From the NCBI RefSeq assembly GCF_052114085.1, contig NZ_JBFREB010000001.1, positions 1,178,001 through 1,242,000 on the forward strand: DNA of 64,000 bases. Reading direction: 5' to 3'. Shown piece by piece: positions 6,951 to 14,640 of this stretch. Each line of letters begins with the position of its first letter. Positions within the stretch are counted from its first letter, which is position 1. This DNA is from Leifsonia sp052114085. Its GTDB lineage: Bacteria > Actinomycetota > Actinomycetes > Actinomycetales > Microbacteriaceae. A model generated the notes under the pieces. It did not search any database. It was not told the origin of the DNA and worked only from the letters and a program-made list of their open reading frames with translations. The position numbers were made by a program, and so were the translations under genes.

Positions 6951-9239
6951 TTGGAAGGTCCTGAAATCAAGTTCGCCGAAGCCGTCCTCGACAACGGCCG
7001 CTTCGGCACCCGCACCGTCCGGTTCGAGACCGGACGCCTCGCCCAGCAGGCGCAGGGCGCCGTCGCCGCCTACCTCGACGAGGAGACCATGCTGCTGAGC
7101 GCAACCAGCGCCAGCAAGCACCCGAAGGACAACTTCGACTTCTTCCCGCTGACGGTCGACGTCGAAGAGCGCTCGTACGCCGCAGGCAAGATCCCCGGAT
7201 CGTTCTTCCGCCGCGAGGGCCGCCCCTCCACCGAGGCGATCCTGGTCTGCCGTCTGATCGACCGGCCGCTGCGCCCGTCGTTCGTCGATGGCCTCCGCAA
7301 CGAGGTCCAGATCGTCATCACCGTCCTGAGCATCGCTCCGGACGAGTTCTACGACGCGCTCGCCATCAACGCGGCCAGCCTGTCCACGCAGATCTCCGGT
7401 CTGCCGTTCTCCGGCCCGATCGCCGGTGTGCGCCTCGCGCTCATCCCCGGCAACGGCGCGCACGAGGACCAGTGGATCGCGTTCCCGAAGGCCGAGCAGC
7501 TGAAGGAGGCCGTCTTCGACCTCATCGTCGCCGGTCGCGTCCTCACGAACGACGACGGCTCCGAGGGCGACGTCGCGATCATGATGGTCGAGGCCGAGGC
7601 CACCGAGAACAGCTGGAACCTCATCCAGGCGGGCGCGGTCAAGCCGAACGAGGAGATCGTCGCGCAGGGCCTCGAGGCCGCCAAGCCGTTCATCCGCCAG
7701 CTGGTCGGTGCCCAGAACGTCATCGCCGAGCAGGCCGCCAAGGCCATCGCCGACTACCCGGTGTTCCTTCCCTACTCGAAGGCCACCTACGACAACGTCG
7801 CCGGCCTGGCCTACGACGAGCTGGTGAACGTCTACCAGATCGCCGACAAGATCGAGCGCCAGAACGCCGACGACGCCCTCAAGGACCGCGTCAAGGCATC
7901 CTTGACCGAGAAGGTGGAGGCGGGCGTCCTCGACCCCGAGGTCCTCACGCAGTTCTCGGCGGCGTACAAGTCGGTGTCGAAGGTCGTCATGCGCGGCCGT
8001 GTCCTCCGCGAGGGCATCCGCATCGACGGTCGTGGCCTGACCGACATCCGTCCGCTCGACGCCGAGGTGCAGGTCATCCCGCGCGTCCACGGTTCGGCGA
8101 TCTTCCAGCGCGGCGAGACCCAGATCCTGGGCGTCACCACGCTGAACATGCTCAAGATGGAGCAGCAGATCGACTCGCTGTCGCCGGTCACCAAGAAGCG
8201 CTACCTGCACCACTACAACTTCCCGCCGTACTCGACCGGTGAGACCGGCCGCGTCGGTTCGCCGAAGCGTCGCGAGATCGGGCACGGCTTCCTCGCCGAG
8301 CGCGCGCTCGTGCCGGTGCTGCCGAGCCGCGAGGAGTTCCCCTACGCGATCCGTCAGGTGTCCGAGGCCCTCGGGTCCAACGGCTCCACCTCGATGGGTT
8401 CCGTCTGCGCCTCCACCCTGTCGCTCCTCAACGCCGGTGTGCCGCTGCGCGCCCCGGTCGCGGGCATCGCCATGGGCCTGATCTCCGACGTCGTCGACGG
8501 TGAGACCCGCTACGCGGCGCTGACCGACATCCTGGGCGCGGAGGACGCGCTCGGCGACATGGACTTCAAGGTCGCCGGTACCAGCGAGTTCGTCACCGCG
8601 ATCCAGCTCGACACGAAGCTCGACGGCATCCCGTCGTCGGTCCTCGCGGGCGCGCTGAAGCAGGCGAAGGATGCTCGCACGACCATCCTGAGCGTGCTCA
8701 ACGCCGCGATCGACCGCCCGGACGAGATGGCCCCGACCGCGCCCCGCGTGATCTCGGTCCAGATCCCGGTCGACAAGATCGGTGAGCTGATCGGCCCGAA
8801 GGGCAAGACGATCAACGCGATCCAGGACGAGACCGGCGCCGACATCTCCATCGAGGAGGACGGCACCGTCTACATCGGCGCCACCGACGGCCCGTCGGCC
8901 GAGGCGGCCCGTGCCCAGGTCAACGCGATCGCGAACCCCACCAACCCGGAGGTCGGCGAGCAGTTCCTCGGAACCGTCGTCAAGATCGCCGCGTTCGGTG
9001 CGTTCGTCTCGCTGCTCCCGGGCAAGGACGGCCTGCTGCACATCTCCGAGGTCCGCAAGCTCGCCGGTGGCAAGCGTGTGGAGAACGTGGAGGACGTGCT
9101 CGGCGTCGGCCAGAAGATCCTGGTCGAGATCACCAAGATCGACGACCGCGGAAAGCTGTCGCTCGCTCCGGTGATCGCTGACGAGGCCGCTGCCTCCGAC
9201 GCCCCCACCGAGCCCGTCGAGGCTCCCGCGGAGGCGTAA
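6951..9239 (+). CDS. pnp: Polyribonucleotide nucleotidyltransferase (PNPase)
   Basis: The 762-residue protein has the full PNPase layout: two RNase PH-like domains joined by a helical linker (residues about 1-560, with FFRREGRPSTEAILVCRLIDRPLRP in the first and the active GSNGSTSMGSVCASTLSLLNAGVPL in the second). A KH domain (VDKIGELIGPKGKTINAIQ, residues about 603-645) and an S1 domain (FLGTVVKIAAFGAFVSLLPGKDGLLHISE, residues about 668-735) follow. It degrades RNA phosphorolytically from the 3' end. Translation starts at a TTG codon (MEGPEIKFAEAVLDNGRFG is the normal actinobacterial N-terminus) behind a good AAAGGAG site. The long leader suggests post-transcriptional control. A strong hairpin follows the stop. 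Confidence 0.98.
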   Translation: MEGPEIKFAEAVLDNGRFGTRTVRFETGRLAQQAQGAVAAYLDEETMLLSATSASKHPKDNFDFFPLTVDVEERSYAAGKIPGSFFRREGRPSTEAILVCRLIDRPLRPSFVDGLRNEVQIVITVLSIAPDEFYDALAINAASLSTQISGLPFSGPIAGVRLALIPGNGAHEDQWIAFPKAEQLKEAVFDLIVAGRVLTNDDGSEGDVAIMMVEAEATENSWNLIQAGAVKPNEEIVAQGLEAAKPFIRQLVGAQNVIAEQAAKAIADYPVFLPYSKATYDNVAGLAYDELVNVYQIADKIERQNADDALKDRVKASLTEKVEAGVLDPEVLTQFSAAYKSVSKVVMRGRVLREGIRIDGRGLTDIRPLDAEVQVIPRVHGSAIFQRGETQILGVTTLNMLKMEQQIDSLSPVTKKRYLHHYNFPPYSTGETGRVGSPKRREIGHGFLAERALVPVLPSREEFPYAIRQVSEALGSNGSTSMGSVCASTLSLLNAGVPLRAPVAGIAMGLISDVVDGETRYAALTDILGAEDALGDMDFKVAGTSEFVTAIQLDTKLDGIPSSVLAGALKQAKDARTTILSVLNAAIDRPDEMAPTAPRVISVQIPVDKIGELIGPKGKTINAIQDETGADISIEEDGTVYIGATDGPSAEAARAQVNAIANPTNPEVGEQFLGTVVKIAAFGAFVSLLPGKDGLLHISEVRKLAGGKRVENVEDVLGVGQKILVEITKIDDRGKLSLAPVIADEAAASDAPTEPVEAPAEA

Positions 9240-9254
9240 CCTCTCTCGCCCCAC

Positions 9255-9289
9255 CGAAGGCCGCGTCGACCCCGTCGACGCGGCCTTCG
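9255..9289 (+). terminator. Hairpin terminator after pnp
   Basis: Arms 9255-9270 and 9274-9289 form a perfect 16-bp stem with a CCC loop, 15 nt after the pnp stop. There is no T-run, as is common for actinobacterial terminators. Confidence 0.8.
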
Positions 9290-9306
9290 TCGTGCCCGCC
9301 CCCGCC

Positions 9307-9405
9307 CCTGACCCCCCTCCCCGCCATCGCTTCCTCGATTAATCCGGCCGGCGACGGCGCGTCGGCGGATTAAGTGAGGAAGCGATGGCGGGGAGGGGGG
9401 TCAGG
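9307..9405. repeat. 99-nt long palindrome between convergent pnp and lrp-type genes
   Basis: Arms 9307-9345 and 9367-9405 are reverse complements over 39 nt with only two mismatched positions. The centre can pair further (GCCGGCG against CGTCGGC), giving a hairpin of about 45 bp. It lies beyond the pnp terminator and overlaps the last codon and stop of the minus-strand Lrp gene (stop at 9401-9403). It could terminate transcription from both sides or be a miniature mobile or REP-like element. No T-run is present. Confidence 0.8.
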
Positions 9406-9865
9406 CATCGCGGGTGAGGAGCGGGCGGAGGCGGTAGGGGATGAGTTCGCCCATGTCGAGGGACGTCTCGGCGCGGTCGACGCCGTCGGTGGACTGGATG
9501 ATGCCGGTGATCCGGAACAGGTCCTCCGCGTCGATGCAGACCACCCGGAGCAGCAGGTCGGAGGGGCCGGACAGGCCATGCGCCTGCACGATCTCCGGGA
9601 TCGAGGCGAGGCTCTCCACCACCGCGGCGAGCCGCTGCTGCTGCACGTGGACGTTTACGAACGCCGCCAGCGGATAGCCGGCGACCCGCGCGGAGATCCG
9701 CCGCTCGAACGACAGGAACGCCCCGCTCCTCTCGAGTTCGGCCACCCGCGCCTGCACCGTGTTGCGGCTCAGCCCGAGGCGGTCGGCGAGCGAGACGTTC
9801 GTCGATCGGGGGTCGTCCGCGAGCGCCAGAAGGATGCGGCGGTCGGTGTTGTCGAAGCTGCGCAT
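9401..9865 (-). CDS. Lrp/AsnC family transcriptional regulator
   Basis: The 154-residue protein has an N-terminal helix-turn-helix (NTDRRILLALADDPRSTNVSLADRLGLSRNTVQARVAELERSG, residues about 6-48) and a C-terminal ligand-binding ACT-like domain (LAAFVNVHVQQ onwards). The start is ATG 9865, because TAGTTT ends 7 nt upstream (leaderless geometry) and the further 14 residues upstream are not family-like. It is divergent from the 2-oxoacid dehydrogenase operon at 10049; an Lrp-type regulator beside a branched-chain keto acid dehydrogenase operon is a known arrangement (bkdR in Streptomyces and Pseudomonas). Control of that operon by branched-chain amino or keto acids is therefore likely (inference). 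Its last codons lie in the large palindrome. Confidence 0.9.
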   Translation of the reverse strand: MRSFDNTDRRILLALADDPRSTNVSLADRLGLSRNTVQARVAELERSGAFLSFERRISARVAGYPLAAFVNVHVQQQRLAAVVESLASIPEIVQAHGLSGPSDLLLRVVCIDAEDLFRITGIIQSTDGVDRAETSLDMGELIPYRLRPLLTRDA

Positions 9866-9931
9866 AGTGTGAAAACTAGCATCCCGCAGCCCGGCCGGAT
9901 AGAGCACCTTGCACAGGCGACACGCCGTCAG

Positions 9932-9960
9932 TTGTGCGCGCTGACCTCACGGCGTAACCT
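9932..9960 (+). promoter_or_regulatory. Promoter of the 2-oxoacid dehydrogenase operon
   Basis: TTGTGC (9932-9937) and TAACCT (9955-9960) are separated by exactly 17 nt, a good housekeeping-sigma promoter. A start near 9967 would leave a leader of about 80 nt before GTG 10049. The divergent Lrp gene starts 66 nt upstream of the -35, leaving room for Lrp binding. Confidence 0.65.
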
Positions 9961-10048
9961 TCCCCTAATTCCGGCAAGGAGGCCGGAAGCCGGTCGTGCA
10001 CGCCACAAGCAGTGCCGACCGGGCGCGAGAGTGAAGGTTGCGTGAACC

Positions 10049-11209
10049 GTGACGATCGACAATCAGCCTGCCACCCGCCGGGGCGGATCCCACACCGACC
10101 TCGGTTCTCTCGGAGAGCTCGGGCTCGCCGGGATCGACATCGTGAGCCTGCTCGACGCCGACGGCGTCCGTCACCAGGACGACCGGTTCGATGCCTGGGT
10201 CTCGGACATCGGCACCGACCAACTGCTTGCGCTCTACGAGGACATGCGCGTCATCCGCCGCATCGACGCCGAGGCGACGGCCCTGCAGCGTCAGGGCGAA
10301 CTCGGCCTGTGGCCGCCGCTCCTCGGCCAGGAGGCCGCGCAGATCGGCTCCGGGCGCGCCCTCCGCGGTGACGACTTCGTCTTCTCCAGCTACCGCGAGC
10401 ACGGCGTTGCCTACTGCCGGGGCGCCGGTCTCGTCGACCTGCTCCGTGTCTGGCGCGGCACGACCCAGAGCGGCTGGAATCCGTACGACATCAACATGGC
10501 GACGCCGCAGGTCATCATCGGCGCGCAGACGCTCCACGCGACGGGATACGCGCTCGGCATTCAGGCCGACGGCACCGACGCTGTGGCCGTCGCGTACTTC
10601 GGCGACGGGGCCACCAGCGAGGGGGATGTGAGCGAAGCGCTGATCTTCGCCGCAACCTACGCGGCCCCGGTCATCTTCTTCTGCCAGAACAACCAGTACG
10701 CGATCTCCGAGCCGGTGTCGCTGCAGGCGCAGCGTCCCATCGCCGATCGCGCGCCGGGCTTCGGGGTGCCGAGCGTCCGCGTCGACGGCAACGACGTCCT
10801 GGCTGTGCTCGCCGTCACCCGCGCGGCGCTCGACCGCGCGCGCTCCGGGGGAGGACCGACCTTCATCGAGGCCGTGACGTACCGGATGGGTCCGCACACG
10901 ACCGCGGACGACCCCACCCGCTACCGGGACGCCGCCGAGCTCGACGAGTGGCGCGCCAAGGACCCGGTGAGCCGGGTGGAGGCGTATCTCAGGGCGCAGG
11001 GAGTGCTGACGGACGAGCGGATGGCCGCCGTCGTCGCGAAAGCCGATGCTGTCGCGGCGGAGATGCGTTCCGGCATCACGGCGCTGACCGACCCCGACCT
11101 GCTGTCCGTCTTCGACAACGTGTACGCCGAGCCGCACACGGGCATCGCCCGGCAGCGGGACCACTACTCGCGCTACCTGCGCACGTTCGTGGGGAGCGAC
11201 CGAGGATGA
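10049..11209 (+). CDS. 2-oxoacid dehydrogenase E1 component, alpha subunit (pyruvate or branched-chain type)
   Basis: The 386-residue protein carries the thiamine-diphosphate motif GDGATSEGD near residue 185 followed about 25 residues later by FFCQNNQYAIS, and the substrate-side EHGVAY and YRMGPHTTADDPTRYR segments. With the beta subunit it decarboxylates a 2-oxoacid and passes the acyl group to the lipoyl arm of E2. The family is annotated either as pyruvate dehydrogenase PdhA or branched-chain BkdA. The adjacent Lrp regulator and the usual presence of a separate AceE-type pyruvate dehydrogenase in this bacterial group favour branched-chain substrates (inference). The GTG start is preceded by GAAGG. 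It overlaps the beta-subunit gene by 4 nt. Confidence 0.9.
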   Translation: MTIDNQPATRRGGSHTDLGSLGELGLAGIDIVSLLDADGVRHQDDRFDAWVSDIGTDQLLALYEDMRVIRRIDAEATALQRQGELGLWPPLLGQEAAQIGSGRALRGDDFVFSSYREHGVAYCRGAGLVDLLRVWRGTTQSGWNPYDINMATPQVIIGAQTLHATGYALGIQADGTDAVAVAYFGDGATSEGDVSEALIFAATYAAPVIFFCQNNQYAISEPVSLQAQRPIADRAPGFGVPSVRVDGNDVLAVLAVTRAALDRARSGGGPTFIEAVTYRMGPHTTADDPTRYRDAAELDEWRAKDPVSRVEAYLRAQGVLTDERMAAVVAKADAVAAEMRSGITALTDPDLLSVFDNVYAEPHTGIARQRDHYSRYLRTFVGSDRG

Positions 11210-12216
11210 CGGCTCTCAGCATGGCGAAGGCCATCAACGCCGGCCTCCGCCGCGCGCTCGCCGCGGACGACCATGTCGTCCTGATGGGTGAGGACATCGG
11301 CACGCTCGGCGGGGTCTTCCGCGTCACGGACGGGCTGCAGACGGAGTTCGGTCCGCGCCGGGTGATGGACTCGCCGCTCGCCGAGTCCGGAATCCTGGGC
11401 ACGGCGGTCGGGATGGCGTACCGCGGATACCGTCCGGTGGTCGAGATCCAGTTCGACGGCTTCATCTATCCCGCTTTCGACCAGATCGTGAACCAGGTGG
11501 CGCGGATGCACTACCGCACCCAGGGTGCGGTGCGGATGCCGATCGTCATCCGGGTGCCGTTCGCCGGCGGAATCGGCTCGGCGGAGCACCACTCCGACTC
11601 TCCCGAGGCGTACTTCGCCCACACGGCGGGCTTGCGCGTGGTCAGTCCGTCCGACCCCCAGGACGCGTTCACGCTCATCCAGCAGGCGATCGCCTCCGAC
11701 GATCCTGTGCTGTTCTTCGAGCCGAAGCGTCGCTATCACGCCAAGGGCGAGGTGGATGAGGATGCTCCGCTCGCCGACGCCCGCCCGATGGGCACCGCCC
11801 GCGTCGTCGCCCAGGGGAACGACGTCACACTGGTGACGTACGGCGGTCTGGTCCAGTTGGCTCGGGATGCGGCGCTCGCCGCCGGCGACGACGGCGTGTC
11901 GGTCGAGGTGATCGACCTGCGCTCGCTGTCGCCCCTCGACCTGGACACCGTGGTCGCCTCGGTGAAGCGCACCGGGCGGCTCGTCGTGACACACGAGGCT
12001 GCACTGTCCGGCGGCCTGGCCGCCGAGATCTCCGCATCCATCACCGAGCGCTGCTTCTACCACCTGGAGCACGCGCCGGTGCGGGTGACCGGGCACGACA
12101 TCCCGTACCCGCCTGCACGGTTGGAGGCAGCTCACCTGCCGGACCTGGATCGCATCCTGGACGGCATCGACCGTGCCCTCGACCGGCCCAACTCGCTGAG
12201 CGGGGTGGAGGACTGA
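11206..12216 (+). CDS. 2-oxoacid dehydrogenase E1 component, beta subunit
   Basis: The 336-residue protein matches E1-beta of the heterotetrameric pyruvate or branched-chain complexes. Family segments are VLMGEDIGTLGGVFRVTDGL near residue 26, SPLAESGILGTAVGMAYRGYRPVVEIQF near residue 52, the Rossmann-like transketolase C-terminal domain, and TGHDIPYPPARLE near the end. It contributes to the ThDP site at the alpha-beta interface. Its ATG overlaps the alpha-subunit stop (ATGA), and its own stop overlaps the E2 start by one base, so the three subunits are translationally coupled, which suits a fixed stoichiometry. Confidence 0.93.
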   Translation: MTALSMAKAINAGLRRALAADDHVVLMGEDIGTLGGVFRVTDGLQTEFGPRRVMDSPLAESGILGTAVGMAYRGYRPVVEIQFDGFIYPAFDQIVNQVARMHYRTQGAVRMPIVIRVPFAGGIGSAEHHSDSPEAYFAHTAGLRVVSPSDPQDAFTLIQQAIASDDPVLFFEPKRRYHAKGEVDEDAPLADARPMGTARVVAQGNDVTLVTYGGLVQLARDAALAAGDDGVSVEVIDLRSLSPLDLDTVVASVKRTGRLVVTHEAALSGGLAAEISASITERCFYHLEHAPVRVTGHDIPYPPARLEAAHLPDLDRILDGIDRALDRPNSLSGVED

Positions 12217-13550
12217 TGGCGCTCAAGGAGTTCGCGCTTCCCGACCTCGGTGAGGGACTCACCGAATCGGAGCTCGTGACGTGGAAGGTCGCCGTCGGCG
12301 ACATCGTGCAGCTCAACCAGATCATCGCCGAGGTGGAGACGGCGAAGGCGCTCGTCGAGCTGCCCGCGCCGTACGACGGCCGCGTGTCGCGGCTCTTCGT
12401 CGAGCCGGGCGTGACCGTTGCGGTGGGGGAGCCGCTGGTGGCGTTCGAGGTGGATTCGGGGGAGCCCGAGGTGGTCGGCGACGCCGGACCGTCGGAGGGT
12501 CCGGCTGAGGTGGAGCAGCGCGAGCCGACGCTGGTCGGGTACGGGGCCCGGCCGGAGTCCCGCGATCGCCCGGCGCGCCGTGCGCGACCGGGGCTCGCCC
12601 CGATGGCGCCCGCGACGACCGCGGCGTCAGCCGCACCCGCCGCGTCAGCCGCACCCGCGGCCGCGACGGCGCTCGCCGAGCGGCCGCGGGCGACGCCGCC
12701 GGTCCGCGCGTTGGCCCGCGAGCTCGGCATCGACCTCGCGTCGGTTGCCGGCTCCGGCGACCGCGGGCTGATCACGCGTGGCGACGTGCAGTCCTTCGCC
12801 GACCGCGGGGCGCAGGCCGAGCCGCCCCAGACCACGCGTGCCGACGGGTCGCGCGAGACGCGCATCCCGATTCGCGGTGTCCGCAAGGCGACCGCCGACG
12901 CCATGATGCGCAGCGCGTTCGGGGCGCCCCAGGCGACCGTCTTCCTGACGGTGGATGCCACCGCCACGATCGAGCTGGTCGGCCGCCTGCGGGCGCAGCC
13001 CGAGTTCGCCGAAGCGCGTCCGGGACTGCTCGCGGTGGTCGCTAAGGCGCTGCTGCTGGCGGTGCGTCGGACGCCCGCCGTCAACTCCCGGTGGGACGAA
13101 GCGGCGAACGAGATCGTGCAGACCGAGTACGTGCACCTGGGAATCGCGGCCGCGACGCCGCGGGGACTGCTCGTCCCGGTGATCCGGGACGCCGACGCCC
13201 TGACGCTCGGGGGCGTTTCGGCCGCGATCCGGCAGCTCGCCGAGACCGCCCGCGCCGGACGCACCGCCCCCGCCGACCTGAGCGGCGGAACGATCACGAT
13301 CACGAACGTCGGTGTGTTCGGCGTGGATGCGGGCACGCCCATCCTGACGCCCGGGGAGGCGGCGATCCTCGCCGTCGGCGCTGTCCGCCGTCAGCCGTGG
13401 GAGCACCAGGGGGGCATCGCGCTCCGCGAGGTGGTCACCCTCGCGCTGACGTTCGACCACCGCATCGTCGACGGCGAGCAGGCGTCGCGCTTCCTGGCCG
13501 ACATCGGTCGCATCCTGACCGACCCGGCCTCTGTGCTCGCCATGGTCTGA
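12216..13550 (+). CDS. 2-oxoacid dehydrogenase E2 component (dihydrolipoamide acyltransferase)
   Basis: The 444-residue protein has one N-terminal lipoyl domain (FALPDLGEGLTESEL, with the lipoyl lysine in VETAKALVE near residue 46). A charged Ala/Pro linker follows, then an E3-binding domain (TPPVRALARELGIDLASVAGSG, residues about 155-190) and the acyltransferase domain ending in the catalytic TFDHRIVDGEQASRFL near residue 415, with the HxxxDG active site. It accepts the acyl group from E1 and transfers it to CoA. No E3 (lipoamide dehydrogenase) gene lies in the window, so E3 must come from elsewhere. It is the last gene of the operon; a palindrome follows 11 nt after the stop. Confidence 0.93.
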   Translation: MALKEFALPDLGEGLTESELVTWKVAVGDIVQLNQIIAEVETAKALVELPAPYDGRVSRLFVEPGVTVAVGEPLVAFEVDSGEPEVVGDAGPSEGPAEVEQREPTLVGYGARPESRDRPARRARPGLAPMAPATTAASAAPAASAAPAAATALAERPRATPPVRALARELGIDLASVAGSGDRGLITRGDVQSFADRGAQAEPPQTTRADGSRETRIPIRGVRKATADAMMRSAFGAPQATVFLTVDATATIELVGRLRAQPEFAEARPGLLAVVAKALLLAVRRTPAVNSRWDEAANEIVQTEYVHLGIAAATPRGLLVPVIRDADALTLGGVSAAIRQLAETARAGRTAPADLSGGTITITNVGVFGVDAGTPILTPGEAAILAVGAVRRQPWEHQGGIALREVVTLALTFDHRIVDGEQASRFLADIGRILTDPASVLAMV

Positions 13551-13561
13551 CGCGCGAGCTA

Positions 13562-13612
13562 GTGGTCCCGAAGTGCCGTTATGCCTGGGCGATAACGGCA
13601 CGTCGGGACCAC
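13562..13612. terminator. Long palindrome between convergent E2 and dapD genes, probable two-way terminator
   Basis: Arms 13562-13582 and 13592-13612 pair over 21 bp with a single A-G mismatch around a 9-nt loop. It begins 11 nt after the E2 stop and ends 20 nt before the dapD stop on the other strand, so it can act on both transcripts. No T-run is present. Confidence 0.7.
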
Positions 13613-13632
13613 CGGTTGCAGAGACCCGCTCG

Positions 13633-14622
13633 CTAGGCGTGCAGCGCGGCGTTGAGTTCGACGCCGGCGCCGGCGCGGCGGAGCACCTCGACCGCGCCGG
13701 TCAGCGAGTTGCGGCGGAACAGCAGCCCCGGCATCCCGGACAGTTCGGCGGCCTTCACCGTGCGCGGGCGGCCGTCCGCGGTCGGGGCCTCGCCGACGAC
13801 GACGACCTTGGTCCCCGCGGTCACGTAGAGTCCGGCCTCGACCACCGAGTCGTCGCCGATCGAGATGCCGATGCCGGAATTCGCGCCGAGCAGGGCGCGC
13901 TCGCCGATCGACACGCGGTGACTGCCGCCGCCGGACAGCGTGCCCATGATGGATGCGCCCCCGCCGATGTCCGAGCCGTCGCCCACCACCACGCCCTGCG
14001 AGATTCGCCCTTCGACCATGGACGTACCGAGCGTCCCGGCGTTGAAGTTCACGAATCCTTCGTGCATGACCGTCGTCCCCGGCGCGAGGTGCGCACCGAG
14101 GCGGACGCGCGACGCGTCGGCGATGCGGACGCGGTCGGGCGTCACGTAGTCGAGCAGGCGCGGGAACTTGTCGACGCCCGAGACCTGGATGCCCGCCCGC
14201 TGCAAGCGGGGGCGCAGCCGGTCGAGGTCGGCCGGGTTCACCGGTCCGGCGTTCGTCCAGGCGACGCTGGGCAGGTGCGCGAAGATGCCGTCGAGGTTGA
14301 GCCCGTTGGGCTGCACGAGCAGGTGCGAGAGCAGGTGCAGGCGCAGGTAGGCGTCCGACGTGGAGGCGGGGGGCGCATCCAACTCGATCTCGACCGTGAC
14401 GATGTCGACGCGGACGGCGCGGCGGGGGTCGTCCCCGGCGAGCTCCTCCAGCTCGGCCGGGGCGATCCAGCGGTCGCGGCCGGCCGGGAGCGCGCCGAGT
14501 CGGGGTTCCGGGAACCAGGTGTCGAGCACGGTTCCGTCGCCGGCGATCGTCGCGAGGCCGTAGCCCCACGCCGAGCGGGATGAAGCGGGCACGGCGGAGT
14601 TCTCAGGCACGTCGGAAGGCAT
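13633..14622 (-). CDS. dapD: 2,3,4,5-tetrahydropyridine-2,6-dicarboxylate N-succinyltransferase
   Basis: The 329-residue protein matches the long actinobacterial DapD. An N-terminal region ends with AYLRLHLLSHLLVQPNGLNLDGIF. Next comes the VDKFPRLLDYVTPDRVRIADASRVRLGAHLAPGTTVMHEGFVNFNAGT stretch, read in pieces as hexapeptide-repeat beta-helix. The SMVEGRISQGVVVGDGSDIGGGASIMGTLSGG turns form the active-site coils of the trimer. It succinylates tetrahydrodipicolinate in the meso-diaminopimelate/lysine route. The start ATG 14622 has TAACCT ending 7 nt upstream, a leaderless geometry. The gene is divergent from dapE, the enzyme that later removes the succinyl group. The matching aminotransferase candidate lies at 58261. 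Confidence 0.95.
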   Translation of the reverse strand: MPSDVPENSAVPASSRSAWGYGLATIAGDGTVLDTWFPEPRLGALPAGRDRWIAPAELEELAGDDPRRAVRVDIVTVEIELDAPPASTSDAYLRLHLLSHLLVQPNGLNLDGIFAHLPSVAWTNAGPVNPADLDRLRPRLQRAGIQVSGVDKFPRLLDYVTPDRVRIADASRVRLGAHLAPGTTVMHEGFVNFNAGTLGTSMVEGRISQGVVVGDGSDIGGGASIMGTLSGGGSHRVSIGERALLGANSGIGISIGDDSVVEAGLYVTAGTKVVVVGEAPTADGRPRTVKAAELSGMPGLLFRRNSLTGAVEVLRRAGAGVELNAALHA

Positions 14623-14640
14623 GCCCCCTAGGTTAGTAGG
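14623..14640. promoter_or_regulatory. Interlocked bidirectional promoter of dapD and dapE
   Basis: The two start codons are 18 nt apart. On the plus strand TAGGTT (14629-14634) ends 6 nt before GTG 14641; on the minus strand TAACCT (14635-14630) ends 7 nt before ATG 14622. The two -10 boxes share five bases read on opposite strands. Neither side has room for a ribosome site, so both mRNAs should be leaderless. Confidence 0.7.

Noticed and set aside
6828..9254. 808-codon minus-strand open frame opposite pnp
   Set aside because: It lies wholly opposite a full-length PNPase and consists of repetitive D/L/R/V-rich sequence typical of antisense frames in high-G+C genes.
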